Source: Candidatus Poribacteria bacterium (lineage in GTDB: Bacteria; Poribacteria; WGA-4E; WGA-3G). From it: DNA of 64,000 nucleotides. The position numbers were made by a program, and so were the translations under genes. The notes beneath the pieces were generated by a model. It worked only from the letters and a program-made list of their open reading frames with translations. It was not told the origin of the DNA and did no database searches. Position 1 is the stretch's first letter; the number at the start of each line of letters is the position of its first letter. The stretch spans positions 112,696 through 176,695 of the forward strand of contig JAPPES010000140.1 in assembly GCA_028824125.1 (NCBI GenBank), read 5' to 3'. Below are positions 8,457-17,924 of this stretch, one piece after another.

Positions 8457-8678
8457 ATGGAAACCCAGCCAGCACTTTCAGCTTTGGAACAAGCAGAACA
8501 ACTTATCCAAGAATTTAACATTGAAAGTGCTACGTTATTTGACCATAAACCTGTTTTAAGAATACAGGTGCCTGACTCTGAGTTTGCGCGTGTACTGGAA
8601 CTGCGCACCACGCTTGTTGAAAAACTCAAACCCGCCGGATTTCGTTTTATCGCCCTCGACCTTGACCACAATTCATAA
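8457..8678 (+). CDS. Small protein resembling the C-terminus of LarE/ExsB
   Basis: The 73-residue protein begins one base after the SDR stop codon, so the two are almost certainly cotranscribed. Its second half, VLRIQVPDSEFARVLELR then VEKLKPAGFRFIALDLDH, matches the pattern at the C terminus of LarE-type ATP-dependent sulfur transferases (RIEVPPE, EKLKxLGFxYVTLDLxG). The ATP-pyrophosphatase domain and catalytic cysteines are absent. It may be a detached domain or an independent small family. A GGAG lies 14 bases upstream of the ATG, rather far. Confidence 0.55.
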   Translation: METQPALSALEQAEQLIQEFNIESATLFDHKPVLRIQVPDSEFARVLELRTTLVEKLKPAGFRFIALDLDHNS

Positions 8679-8855
8679 GCGTAGGATGCACGGTGGCTCT
8701 ATTCATGTTTTACAAATTTGTCCACCAAAGCTGGGAATTAATTTGATATTTGGAACTCAGTATTATACAATGAAAATATAGTATTGGTGTCAAAGTTTTT
8801 GTGTTGATATTTTCTTTATCTGACAAATTCAATTCTTATAAAAGGAGTCTAAGCA

Positions 8856-9110
8856 ATGACTGATGCAGTTAATTATATCCCCTTCCAACGTATAAAAGAT
8901 TGGAAAGTTGGCGATAGGATTGTAGTAGATGGAAATCCTGGGAAAATTCGTGATATTATTGAATTCGAAAATCCCTCGGGAACCGGAGAAACAATTGCAT
9001 CCATCGGGGTAGTGTATGACAATGAACCCGGCGTAATTAGGCTTGTTGAATTTGATTTTCATCAGGTCAAGTTAGAACGTGAACATCACACTGCTAATCT
9101 TTCCAGATAA
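8856..9110 (+). CDS. Hypothetical 84-residue protein, possible SH3/KOW-like fold
   Basis: A well-placed AAAGGAG precedes the ATG (spacing 9). The sequence is acidic and beta-rich: DWKVGDRIVVDGNPGKIRDI, TGETIASIGVVYDNEPGVIRLVEFDF. The opening VGDRIVVDGNPGKI pattern resembles small SH3-like or KOW barrels that start with a VGDxV turn, but I do not recognise the family. Codon use looks normal. It stands alone, with 177 bases upstream and a repeat downstream. Confidence 0.6.
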   Translation: MTDAVNYIPFQRIKDWKVGDRIVVDGNPGKIRDIIEFENPSGTGETIASIGVVYDNEPGVIRLVEFDFHQVKLEREHHTANLSR

Positions 9111-9251
9111 ACAAATTCTTCCACCGTTATCAATCTGTAAGTGTCTCTCTTATCAACAAAGTTTCTTGCGGATAATGTTGATCGTCTAATCGAAATGATT
9201 AGAGTTAACTTGCGAAATAGTAATTGGTTGGAAATTTTCAGTTAATAGGAT

Positions 9252-9384
9252 AACGTGAGTTTGCTCTAAACACTTTTCAAGCCTAAAAAAAGCAGTATTT
9301 TTGTAGCATAACCTGTTAGGTTGTGCCGTTTTTGCCAAAAATAACAGAGAATGCTGCGGGTGAAAACTTTTTCAAACTCACGTT
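9252..9384. repeat. Inverted-repeat element, family I
   Basis: Arms AACGTGAGTTTG (9252-9263) and CAAACTCACGTT (9373-9384) are perfectly inverted. The core includes a CATAACCTGTTAGGTTGTG hairpin that recurs near 39292. It occupies most of the 352-base gap before the next gene; nothing else is recognisable there. Confidence 0.6.
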
Positions 9385-9462
9385 AGGATAGACTCTTTCA
9401 AATAGCTACACTGGACCGTTGAATAATAGTGGACGAAAGAAGGTAATGTGTAAAGGATTGAA

Positions 9463-10332
9463 ATGGAACAACAAAATCGAGCAATCTTGACAACGGAGTT
9501 ATCGGAACAGATTACAGCATGCACTCTTACCAAAGAGGATTTGAAAACACTCTGTGAAATATTGCAAGAATCAAGTCGTGCAGCGGCGGAAGAAGAAATA
9601 TCTTATTATGCTCCACTTGACCGATCTGCAGAACAAATTCCTGCTGATAAAGAATTGTTAAGGTCTGGGTTTGAATTAAAGATTACCGTTCGTGGAGCAG
9701 ATGATGAAAGAATTTATGGTACAATTCCAGCTGTGTTTGATTCTCCTCGTTTTCCGAATAAGGTTAAAAGTCTATATATCAATAGTGAAACGGATTTGAG
9801 AAACTTGTACAATTGGTATCCCAGAAATCGTTTTGAACTTTTGTTGGATTTCACCAAATCTGAACTTTTTAATCTATCACTGTCACCTTCAATATCAACA
9901 CCAAACGCAAGTAATATTTCTGTCTCAGGTCTAAATTCCGATTGGGTTAGCGGAGTATTTCGTAAAGTTACCGATTTCATAAAAGAAAAAAGAACACACC
10001 GTCGATTTCTTCACAGACATAGTGTTTATGACATATTTGTTCTTTGTGGAGGTCTCCCATTTGCGTTTTCAATAGCATATAAGTTATCAGGATGGATCAG
10101 GAACACTTCTGGGGAAATATCGAGAATATTGGAAAGTGCCGCGTATGTCTATGTGTTTTTCCTATCCATACATTTATTTAAAGCTTTATTTGACTATACC
10201 AGATGGGTTTTTCCAATTGTTGAGTACACTGGAACGAAATCTGCTGTGGGTAAACATAGAATTATCTTGGGTAGTTTAATCTGTGGAGTTTTAGCAAATT
10301 TCATCTATGATCTGATAAAAATAGTCTTCTAA
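9463..10332 (+). CDS. Hypothetical protein with three C-terminal membrane helices
   Basis: The 289-residue protein has a soluble N-terminal part of about 185 residues, with an acidic helical start and a beta-rich middle, then three hydrophobic helices near 188-208 (YDIFVLCGGLPFAFSIAY), 224-243 (AAYVYVFFLSIHLFKALF) and 265-287 (IILGSLICGVLANFIYDLI). A charged RTHRRFLHRH segment precedes the first helix. I do not recognise the family. It has no close neighbours on its strand. An effector or sensor with a cytoplasmic head is possible but unsupported. Confidence 0.6.
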   Translation: MEQQNRAILTTELSEQITACTLTKEDLKTLCEILQESSRAAAEEEISYYAPLDRSAEQIPADKELLRSGFELKITVRGADDERIYGTIPAVFDSPRFPNKVKSLYINSETDLRNLYNWYPRNRFELLLDFTKSELFNLSLSPSISTPNASNISVSGLNSDWVSGVFRKVTDFIKEKRTHRRFLHRHSVYDIFVLCGGLPFAFSIAYKLSGWIRNTSGEISRILESAAYVYVFFLSIHLFKALFDYTRWVFPIVEYTGTKSAVGKHRIILGSLICGVLANFIYDLIKIVF

Positions 10333-10393
10333 AACATTGAAACCTTATAGGCTTTTTCTGAAATGCCTCATTAGGAACACCCCTACAAAAAAC

Positions 10394-10422
10394 TTGATTT
10401 TCACCGCACAATATGGTATACT
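10394..10422 (+). promoter_or_regulatory. Sigma70-type promoter for the polyprenyl synthase operon
   Basis: TTGATT (10394-10399), a 17-base spacer and TATACT (10417-10422), about 60 bases before the start codon of the synthase. Confidence 0.55.
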
Positions 10423-10481
10423 TTAACAACTGATACATGCAATTATAGGAGAACCGACTGGAAGTAGAAATAAGGAGACCC

Positions 10482-11546
10482 ATGCCAAAACCCGGGCGTG
10501 AACCAGCACCAACAAAAGACCTCGTCACCGCATATCTCAAGGAAGTCAAAACAAAAGTAGATGCATGTATCTTTGACTTTCTTCCCACCACCCATAAGCA
10601 TCAGGATGTCCATCAACTATACCAAATGATGTTAGATTATCCGCGACGTGCGGGCAAAGGATTGAGACCTGCGCTCTGCTTGCTGATCTGTGAGGTATTC
10701 GGTGGAGATGCAGAACGTGCTGTTAACACTGCTGCAGCACTTGAACTGCTGCAGAATTGGCTGCTTATTCACGATGACATTGAAGATGGTTCTGAACTCC
10801 GACGGGGTGAACCGTGTCTACATCAAAAGCATGGAATCCCGATGGCTATCAATGTAGGAGACGCACTGCACTGTAAAATGTGGGAGATGCTTCATCAAAA
10901 CACTGATATCCTCGGACATGAGCTCGCCTTCCAGATCCTATCCGAATTTATACAACTGAGCAATCAAGTCGTTGAAGGACAACACATTGAATTGAGCTGG
11001 GTCCACAATAATCAATGGAATCTCAACGAAAACGATTATTGGACTATGTGTATCCAAAAAACTGCGTGGTACACTTGCATCACACCGTGTCGCGTGGGGG
11101 CAATCATCGGCGGCGCAAGTGTTGAAGAAACCGATGTCTTTATTGAAATCGGAAAATCTCTGGGAGTTGCCTTCCAAATTCAGGACGATGTTCTCAATCT
11201 AATTGGCGATATCGGTAGATATGGCAAAGAGATCGCTGGTGACATTAGTGAAGGTAAACGTACACTTGTGCTTATTCATCTCTTCAATTCATGCACTCCA
11301 TCAGAGGCGCAAAACGTAATTGACATCATGGCACGACCACGAACTGAAAAAACGGAAGCAGAGGTGCAAAGTGTCCTGCAATTGATGCAAAAATACAACT
11401 CTATTCAATATGCACAAGAGTGCTCTAATACACTATTAAAAGAAGCAGTAGAAAAGTTTAATCAGAATTTTGCCCACCTTCCAGATAGTAGGGCAAAGCA
11501 TCTATTTTTATCCCTAATTCACTTTTTCGTTGAACGCGAATATTAG
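10482..11546 (+). CDS. Polyprenyl diphosphate synthase (trans-isoprenyl)
   Basis: This enzyme elongates allylic isoprenoid diphosphates with isopentenyl diphosphate. The 354-residue protein shows the first aspartate-rich motif HDDIEDGSELRRG (near 100-112), with the upstream lysine-arginine site GKGLRPAL, and the second motif QIQDDVLNLIGD (near 235). Chain length cannot be read reliably, so the product may be farnesyl, geranylgeranyl or longer. AAGGAG precedes the ATG by 4 bases. Eighteen bases separate it from the aldolase gene downstream, so the two form an operon. Confidence 0.9.
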   Translation: MPKPGREPAPTKDLVTAYLKEVKTKVDACIFDFLPTTHKHQDVHQLYQMMLDYPRRAGKGLRPALCLLICEVFGGDAERAVNTAAALELLQNWLLIHDDIEDGSELRRGEPCLHQKHGIPMAINVGDALHCKMWEMLHQNTDILGHELAFQILSEFIQLSNQVVEGQHIELSWVHNNQWNLNENDYWTMCIQKTAWYTCITPCRVGAIIGGASVEETDVFIEIGKSLGVAFQIQDDVLNLIGDIGRYGKEIAGDISEGKRTLVLIHLFNSCTPSEAQNVIDIMARPRTEKTEAEVQSVLQLMQKYNSIQYAQECSNTLLKEAVEKFNQNFAHLPDSRAKHLFLSLIHFFVEREY

Positions 11547-11564
11547 TAAGGAGAACACATTTTA

Positions 11565-12638
11565 ATGGCTAACACTGGTATTTCATCTGGCAAATTGAGA
11601 GGACTCATGAAACTCGCCGATGCAAGCGGCAAGTTTAAAATGATGGCGATTGACCAACGCGGTTCTATGGTAACCAAACTTGCAGAAGTCCTTGGCACCG
11701 ACAAGACGAATGTCCAATATTCTGATGTCGCATCACTCAAAACCTTAATAACACGAATTCTTGCGCCAAATTCTACCGCAGTTTTGACTGACCCTATCTA
11801 TGGACACCCATTTTCAATTACGGAGATTCCACGGGATGTGGCACTACTTCTTGCCTATGAAGAATCTGGCTACGTAAGTGAAGGTGTCAGTGAAAATGAG
11901 CGCCTCTCCAATCCTATTAAAAATTGGACTATTGAAAAAGCACAGCGCGCCGGTGCAGACGCTATCAAACTACTCGCTTATTATCATCCCGATGCTTCTG
12001 AAGCAACCTTGCAGCATCAGCAAGCCTTTGTACGTCATGTTGGAGATGAATGTGAAAAACATGACCTGCCGTTTCTTCTCGAACTCGTAAGTTATGCCCT
12101 TGAAGGCACAACAAAAAGCGTTGCGTTTGCGAAACAGAAACCGGACTTGGTTATCCGTAGCGTCGAAGAATTTACTGTCCCATCCTATAAAGTTGATATT
12201 CTAAAATTAGAATTTCCAGCAGATCTAAAATATACGGCTGAATACCAAGATCGTGCATTTTATGCAGGCGAATCTGCTTATGACTTGAGTGAGGTTAAAG
12301 ATGTCTGCTACAAATTGAATGAGACGTCAACGTTACCATGGGTCATTTTGAGTGCTGGTGTAGATATTGAGGAATTCATTGAAAACGTTCAACTCGCCAC
12401 AGCAGCAGGCGCGAGCGGGTTCTTGTGTGGACGTGCTATCTGGAAAGATGCTGTTGATTTTTATCCTGACATCAGCGCAGTTACGCAGTTCCTCGAAAAT
12501 GAGGCAACAACCAATTTCCATAATGCAAATACAGCCGCAGAAAACGCGTTACCGTGGTTTGAGCATCGCCACTTTGGAGGTGTTGAGAACATCCATCTTG
12601 CCAAACAATCTGAAAATTGGTTCCAAGACTACCAGTAA
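11565..12638 (+). CDS. lacD: LacD-type tagatose 1,6-bisphosphate aldolase
   Basis: The 357-residue protein aligns by motif with class I tagatose-bisphosphate aldolases: KFKMMAIDQRGSM near the N terminus, KLLAYYHPD in the middle, and YKVDILKLEFPAD, whose lysine (in LKLEFP) is the expected Schiff-base residue. The C-terminal GFLCGRAIW is also typical. LacD enzymes cleave tagatose or fructose bisphosphates, and related proteins act on sulfofructose phosphate; the substrate here is not certain. It follows the polyprenyl synthase in one operon and has AAGGAG 10 bases before its ATG. The gene downstream converges with it after 21 bases. Confidence 0.8.
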   Translation: MANTGISSGKLRGLMKLADASGKFKMMAIDQRGSMVTKLAEVLGTDKTNVQYSDVASLKTLITRILAPNSTAVLTDPIYGHPFSITEIPRDVALLLAYEESGYVSEGVSENERLSNPIKNWTIEKAQRAGADAIKLLAYYHPDASEATLQHQQAFVRHVGDECEKHDLPFLLELVSYALEGTTKSVAFAKQKPDLVIRSVEEFTVPSYKVDILKLEFPADLKYTAEYQDRAFYAGESAYDLSEVKDVCYKLNETSTLPWVILSAGVDIEEFIENVQLATAAGASGFLCGRAIWKDAVDFYPDISAVTQFLENEATTNFHNANTAAENALPWFEHRHFGGVENIHLAKQSENWFQDYQ

Positions 12639-12659
12639 CGGACAGGCAACGGATTTGTC

Positions 12660-13130
12660 CTACTGGAGCACATTTTCAATTTTATCGAGAATTTTGCGCG
12701 CTATATCAAGGGTAATCTCATCGGAAACTTGCCCGCCGATTTCGGCGACAAGGACAACAACAGTGTCCCGAACGAAAAGCCAATTCGCACCCGCTTGCCA
12801 CACTGAGTCTCCAAGTGTAACCTGATCTTTGGATACTGGTTGATAAATAGATTCGTGGCCACCGAATTTTGAGATGGTCCGTGGAGACAATCGAGCGCGC
12901 CCCTCATCAGCTGCCGTGTAAGCCTCATCAACGGATTGAAAAAACCAATAATTTAGCACAACTTGCGAGGCAGGCGCATTATTCAGCCACCACCGATCAC
13001 GCCAACCGAATTGCGCAATGGGTTTCGCAGGCGCAGTCGGAGAATAGAGTTCTTGAGTAGAACTCAGACGTGCCGAATACTCTGATAAATCTGCTACAGT
13101 TAACCGAATTGATTCCAGTGTAATATTCAT
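12660..13130 (-). CDS. Hypothetical protein
   Basis: The 156-residue protein has no signal peptide or membrane helix. Visible features are an N-terminal helix (LESIRLTVADLSEYSARLS), a tryptophan-rich GWRDRWWLNN segment, and a beta-rich end (GANWLFVRDTVVVLVAEIGG) followed by an amphipathic helix. I do not recognise the family. The start is uncertain: the frame stays open to 13160 and none of the three in-frame ATGs (13160, 13139, 13130) has a clear ribosome-binding site. It converges on the aldolase gene. Confidence 0.6.
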   Translation of the reverse strand: MNITLESIRLTVADLSEYSARLSSTQELYSPTAPAKPIAQFGWRDRWWLNNAPASQVVLNYWFFQSVDEAYTAADEGRARLSPRTISKFGGHESIYQPVSKDQVTLGDSVWQAGANWLFVRDTVVVLVAEIGGQVSDEITLDIARKILDKIENVLQ

Positions 13131-13240
13131 AATAAACATGATAACATGTCCACAGCACAATTTCTAATTAAAAACACAAATTTATTAAACATTTTCTACG
13201 TGAAAAGCAACTAACGATTAAAGTTTTTATGTATCCTGTT

Positions 13241-13547
13241 AAATTAACCTAAGTTGCTACGGAAAAGATTTTAGACATCCAGATACCGTTTTAATCAAAA
13301 TATAGTGTATTATTTGCGAAAGTTTTGTAGGGCAAACTGTCAGTTTGCCCTCACATGCACAATGTAAATGAAGTTTAAGAAAATAAATTGGTAATGTGGT
13401 GAGGTTCGGAAGAAATCAACGGTATGAATGCGCGTATGGCATTCCCCGCCTCGCCAGCAAGGATTACACCTGCCGCGTGCGGGCAGGAAATTACCGAATT
13501 AATCTTCGGACAGATTGTGCTATAAAGATGGCAACTTAGGTTTAAAT
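13241..13547. repeat. Inverted-repeat element, family H
   Basis: Terminal arms around AACCTAAGTTGC (13247-13256) and GCAACTTAGG (13531-13540), extending into AT-rich flanks, bound about 300 bases. The core holds a GGGCAAACTGTCAGTTTGCCC hairpin near 13331 and the GAGGTTCGGAAGAAATC...CGCCTCGCC module at 13399-13455. It fills most of the 440-base gap upstream of lptF; no gene is seen in it. Confidence 0.6.
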
Positions 13548-13570
13548 ATCCGTCAATCTAAACGAAAAAT

Positions 13571-14755
13571 ATGAAAATTCTTTCACGTTATTGTCTTAAA
13601 GAGTTCATTCCACCCTTTTTAATTACACTTATCTGTTTCACTTGTATTATACTTTTTGATGAACTTTTTCGACTTGTTAAGCTTTTCGTTAAAAAAGGAG
13701 TAAGTCCGCTTTATCTAATTGAATCGCTGTTGTATGTGATGCCGGCAACGGTTATTCTGTCAATTCCGATGGCGGCGTTAGTTGCAATTCTGCTGGCATT
13801 AGGCCGCCTCTCCACAGATTCAGAAATTATGGCAATGCGGGCGCACGGAGTCGGCTTCCATCAACTTATGGTACCTCTCTTGATTGTAACAGTCTTTTTA
13901 AGTGTAATTGACTTAGCGTTGATGGAATATGTGCTGCCGAAAGCCACTCTTGCATCTGTCTCACTCAAACGCGACATCCAAAGACACAATCCTGCCCTCA
14001 TTTTGGAAGAAGATACCGTCATGAAAGAACTGGAAAGTGAAGGTAAACTTTGGATGTACGAATCCACGGATCCAAAAACAGAACGTCTGCAGAATGTGAA
14101 AATCTGGGATGAAATTTTGCCGGGACAACCGCGTTTCACCCTTGCACAATCTGCCCGCCTCGGTTTTGAAGATGGCAATGCCAAGTTGACGCTTTACGAT
14201 GGACACACCTATGAGCCGTTAACCGACGGTTCCGAAGGGTTCAGAATTACCAAATTTCAGGAACAGCAACTCGCTCTCGACTTTAAAAAAGACCTACAAC
14301 GCGGCGAATATAAGACACAACATCCGCAAACAATGCGCTTTGAAGAGCTCAAAACATACATCGGAAAATTGGAAGCTGCTCAGAGCCCCGATAAAATATC
14401 TGAATATACTACCAATAGAATTCGTTATGCTAAGGTAGAATACTACAAAAAATTTGCTCTTCCGTTTGCCTGCTTAGCATTTGGTATAATCGGCATTCCC
14501 CTCGGATTTATGGTGCAAAAGAACGGAAGAATGATTGGATTTGGTATCGGATTAGCTATAATATTGCTATATTATCTGCTACTACAGATTGGGCAAAGTA
14601 GTGGCCTAAGCGGTAAATTACACCCCGCCTTGGCAATGTGGTTTCCAAACCTTGTTGTTGGAATGCTCGGAATAGCACTTATTACAAGGATGTTTAGCGA
14701 AGGCAAACTAAACGCATGGCGAAATAAAGAGCAAAGTCCCGCTGGTTATCAATAG
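13571..14755 (+). CDS. lptF: Lipopolysaccharide export permease LptF (YjgP/YjgQ family)
   Basis: The 394-residue protein has the LptF/LptG architecture: three N-terminal membrane helices (ending near 125), a periplasmic beta-jellyroll domain (about 130-300) and three C-terminal helices beginning LPFACLAFGIIGIPLGFMV. LptF and LptG form the transmembrane part of the ABC exporter that drives LPS to the outer membrane, with LptB as ATPase. The gene starts KILSRYCLKEFIPPF, the usual YjgP opening. A second permease gene follows 37 bases later. LptB, LptC and LptA are not in the window. Confidence 0.88.
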   Translation: MKILSRYCLKEFIPPFLITLICFTCIILFDELFRLVKLFVKKGVSPLYLIESLLYVMPATVILSIPMAALVAILLALGRLSTDSEIMAMRAHGVGFHQLMVPLLIVTVFLSVIDLALMEYVLPKATLASVSLKRDIQRHNPALILEEDTVMKELESEGKLWMYESTDPKTERLQNVKIWDEILPGQPRFTLAQSARLGFEDGNAKLTLYDGHTYEPLTDGSEGFRITKFQEQQLALDFKKDLQRGEYKTQHPQTMRFEELKTYIGKLEAAQSPDKISEYTTNRIRYAKVEYYKKFALPFACLAFGIIGIPLGFMVQKNGRMIGFGIGLAIILLYYLLLQIGQSSGLSGKLHPALAMWFPNLVVGMLGIALITRMFSEGKLNAWRNKEQSPAGYQ

Positions 14756-14792
14756 AAAAGCAGAATCTTAACGAGTAAAATAGGGAAATCGC

Positions 14793-15854
14793 TTGAACAT
14801 TTTAGACCGGTACCTTATAAAAGAATACCTCAAAGCCTTTCTTATAGGTTTTTTCTTTTTCAGCGCGCTTGTTGTTGTTGTTCGTTTATTAGATAAGGAC
14901 ATCAAAAACTTTGAGGACGGTATCACTTATCTCACCGCGGTGAAAATTATCCTATACCAAGCACCACGGCGGATAATGGAGATTGTACCGGTATCAGGTT
15001 TTGTCGCTACCTTTTTCGTTCTTGGGCGGATGATTCGGAATAACGAATTTGTTGCGATGAAAGCGGGGGGAATGAGTGTCTACCGAATTCTCACTCCTAT
15101 TCTTATTGTAACACTCGTCATTTGCGCGTTCTTTGCACTTTTTTATGACCGTATTGCATCTCCTGCTTACCATGAAGCGAATCTTTTACAAAAAAAAATA
15201 GGACCTAGCTACGGTAAACACCTCGTCTTTAAAAGTAGAGGTAATCGTATCTTTTATTCGCATCGAATCAATTTAAAAAAGAAAGAAATTCGTAATTTGA
15301 CTATTTGGGAATCGAATGAGGTGGGACAACTTGAGCGAACAATTTATGCGAAGGCAGCAACGTGGACACCGGCACATTGGGAACTCACCGATGGACACAT
15401 TCGTCAATTCAAAAATGAAGCAGAAGTCAGTTATGAAATTTTTGATCAGAAGTCTATAGAACGCTACGAAGACCCTGCACATTTTATCGGCAGCGACAAA
15501 GACCCAAAGGCAATGACGATTAAGGAACTTAAAGAGCAGATTGCCTATAAAAAAGAAGCAGGGCAGATTTCACGGATAGAACAAGTAAAATTGCATCACA
15601 AAACGGCATATCCGTTTGCAGCAGTTGTTGTTGTTCTGTTAGGCGCGCCGATTGCAATCCGTTTCGGAAAAGCTGGCTTTTTTGCTGGATTAGTCATTGC
15701 TTTCTTCCTTGTTTTTATCTATTGGGCGCTCTCTTTTGCGACGCTTGAAGGACTCAGTGAGAACGGCAAACTTCATCCGTTTTTAGCGTGTTGGGGAGCA
15801 AACATTCTATACGGTATTGTCGGCAGTATTCTAATATGGCGCACGCCAAAATAG
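14793..15854 (+). CDS. lptG: Lipopolysaccharide export permease LptG (YjgP/YjgQ family)
   Basis: The 353-residue protein has the same six-helix, jellyroll-insert plan as its upstream neighbour. It starts NILDRYLIKEYLKAF and ends with YPFAAVVVVLLGAPIAIRFG and LEGLSENGKLHPFLACWGAN. The start is a TTG at 14793 with AGGGA seven bases upstream; no in-frame ATG gives a full first helix. Assignment of F versus G between the paired genes rests on order and motif similarity, so the symbols could be swapped. Confidence 0.85.
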   Translation: MNILDRYLIKEYLKAFLIGFFFFSALVVVVRLLDKDIKNFEDGITYLTAVKIILYQAPRRIMEIVPVSGFVATFFVLGRMIRNNEFVAMKAGGMSVYRILTPILIVTLVICAFFALFYDRIASPAYHEANLLQKKIGPSYGKHLVFKSRGNRIFYSHRINLKKKEIRNLTIWESNEVGQLERTIYAKAATWTPAHWELTDGHIRQFKNEAEVSYEIFDQKSIERYEDPAHFIGSDKDPKAMTIKELKEQIAYKKEAGQISRIEQVKLHHKTAYPFAAVVVVLLGAPIAIRFGKAGFFAGLVIAFFLVFIYWALSFATLEGLSENGKLHPFLACWGANILYGIVGSILIWRTPK

Positions 15855-15937
15855 AGATTTAAAGGCAGAGTTATAGAAAAATAATCTACGCGCGGTCAGC
15901 TCTGGTTTAAGTCTTTCCCACAGTTTCAACATCTATC

Positions 15938-16510
15938 ATGATTTCCCAAAAACTCGGCAATTTCTTCTTCAAAATCCGTAGTTTTACTCCGATTCCATTT
16001 ATCCTCGCGTTGTTCTATTTCGCTGAACCAGCATGGCATACCATACTAATAGGTATCCCATTAACCGCTATAGGCGAATTTCTTCGAATGTGGGCAGTCG
16101 GATATGCGGGCGGTACTACACGTGCCACATCTCTCGGCGCCGCTCGTGACCTCGTCACAACAGGCCCCTATAGTTATGTCCGCAACCCGCTTTATCTCGG
16201 CAACTTCTTGCTCAGCTTCGGAATCTGCATTGTTGCCAATGTCCTTTGGTTAATACCTGTTCTGGTAGTCGGATATTTTATTCAGTATCTCCCCATCATC
16301 GCTGTAGAAGAGACATATCTATTGGAATCATGTGGGTCCATCTATCAGGTATATCAGGAACAGGTGCCGCGCTTCTTCCCCCAGTTTATCCCCTATTCCT
16401 CCCCATCGGCACACGATTTTTCTTGGGCACGCGCTATTAAAAGTGAAAAACGCACTTGGACTGCAATTGTTTGTGTTATCGGATTAATTTTTACAAGAGG
16501 ACTTGTTTAA
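15938..16510 (+). CDS. Isoprenylcysteine carboxyl methyltransferase-family membrane methyltransferase
   Basis: The 190-residue membrane protein carries the ICMT/PEMT-type signature TTGPYSYVRNPLYLGNFL (about 70-87), followed by helices and the EET...Y pattern before VPRFFPQF. Family members transfer a methyl group from S-adenosylmethionine to a membrane or membrane-anchored substrate. The substrate here is unknown. It lies 83 bases after lptG and may belong to the same transcript, so an envelope-lipid substrate is a reasonable guess. Confidence 0.78.
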   Translation: MISQKLGNFFFKIRSFTPIPFILALFYFAEPAWHTILIGIPLTAIGEFLRMWAVGYAGGTTRATSLGAARDLVTTGPYSYVRNPLYLGNFLLSFGICIVANVLWLIPVLVVGYFIQYLPIIAVEETYLLESCGSIYQVYQEQVPRFFPQFIPYSSPSAHDFSWARAIKSEKRTWTAIVCVIGLIFTRGLV

Positions 16511-16571
16511 TTCTACTTTTATAGGATACATTGGCAGATAATTTCATCATATCAAGAACTCAAAATTTTCC

Positions 16572-16600
16572 TTGACAAAAATGCGCTAAAGACATATCAT
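16572..16600 (+). promoter_or_regulatory. Sigma70-type promoter upstream of queG
   Basis: TTGACA (16572-16577), a 17-base spacer, and TATCAT (16595-16600), about 140 bases before the queG start codon. Confidence 0.55.
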
Positions 16601-16739
16601 TTCAAAAGTTTAGTAAGCACGTTTTAACTTATTCCGCTTGTAGTTGTGAAATCTGTGAACAATTCCTCTTATCCCAAATCTACCGTCCGAAAATGGGACA
16701 AATCCGGTTAATTTGGTATTAATTCCCGAATAAAGAACA

Positions 16740-17903
16740 ATGACAAACACATTAACCCAACGAATTCAAACTCGTGCTTACGAACTTGGGTTTGAACTTG
16801 TCGGGATTACCCCTGCCGAACAGAGCCAAACCATTCAGCGTTATCAGCAATGGATTGAAAGCGGATATGCTGGCAAAATGGACTATCTTGAAAGACACCT
16901 ACCCCTCAAGGAAGATACGCGAAGACTCCTTGAAGAAGCTAAATCTATTATTAGTCTCGCGATGAACTATTATACGTTGGATACACCAAAAGCGTTAGTA
17001 GAAGATCCCAGTCGTGGACAAATATCTCGCTACGCGTGGGGTGACGACTACCACGATATTATCCGAGAACGTCTTCTACTACTTGTAGAATTCATCAAAG
17101 ACACTGCTGAAACTGATCTTAAAAGTCGTGTTTTTGTGGACTCTGGACCGATTTTGGAAAGGGAATATGCCCAAAAAGCCACACTCGGTTGGATAGGGAA
17201 AAACACGAATCTGATTAATTGGCGTTCAGGGTCATGGTACTTCCTGGCAGAGGTGCTTGTGAGCATTGAGTTGGAATATGAAACGCAAACGCTTCGTGGC
17301 AGTTGCGGCACCTGCACGAAGTGCATTGAAGCATGTCCAACAGATGCGATTATTGAACCGAATTTGCTTGACTCTCGGCTATGCATTTCCTATTTGACAA
17401 TTGAATTAAAAGATAGCATTCCGAAAGAACTCCGTCCCCAAATCGGAAACCTGATTTTTGGGTGTGACATCTGCCAAGAGGTTTGTCCCTGGAACAGCAA
17501 AGCGATACCAACAACTGAACCTGCGTTTCAACCACGCGACGGAAACCTCGCCCCTGAGCTGCTAAGCCTTATCAACATGACACAAACCGAATTTAGCAAA
17601 AAGTTCAAAGGAAGCCCCATCAAACGCGCGAAGCGCAGAGGATTCTTACGAAATGTTATCGTTGCTATCGGCAATTGGCGGTCACGTGCTGCTGTGCCTG
17701 CTCTCCAAAAGGCATTAACTGACGATGAACCCTTACTCCGCGGACATGCAGCATGGGCATTAGGACAGATCGGTGGGAAAACTGCTAAACACACATTGGA
17801 AACTCGGTTAGCATGTGAAAGCGATTCAGAAGTAATCTCCGAAATTCAGGAAGCGCTGCAAGTAATTGCGGGTGAGGATGAAAACCCTCATGTGTCAATT
17901 TAG
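16740..17903 (+). CDS. queG: Epoxyqueuosine reductase
   Basis: QueG reduces epoxyqueuosine to queuosine in tRNA using cobalamin and two 4Fe-4S clusters. The 387-residue protein shows the cobalamin-domain core (LGWIGKNTNLI, GSWYFLAEVL) and two ferredoxin-like cysteine motifs, CGTCTKCIEACPTDAI and CDICQEVCPWN. The C terminus (about 285-380) has HEAT-like repeats (AAVPALQKALTDDEPLLRGHAAWALG), common in this family. Length is normal. The stop lies 21 bases from the convergent DUF1611 gene. No other queuosine genes are visible. Confidence 0.95.
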   Translation: MTNTLTQRIQTRAYELGFELVGITPAEQSQTIQRYQQWIESGYAGKMDYLERHLPLKEDTRRLLEEAKSIISLAMNYYTLDTPKALVEDPSRGQISRYAWGDDYHDIIRERLLLLVEFIKDTAETDLKSRVFVDSGPILEREYAQKATLGWIGKNTNLINWRSGSWYFLAEVLVSIELEYETQTLRGSCGTCTKCIEACPTDAIIEPNLLDSRLCISYLTIELKDSIPKELRPQIGNLIFGCDICQEVCPWNSKAIPTTEPAFQPRDGNLAPELLSLINMTQTEFSKKFKGSPIKRAKRRGFLRNVIVAIGNWRSRAAVPALQKALTDDEPLLRGHAAWALGQIGGKTAKHTLETRLACESDSEVISEIQEALQVIAGEDENPHVSI

Positions 17904-17924
17904 TATCCTTTTCTCCTGTCAGAA

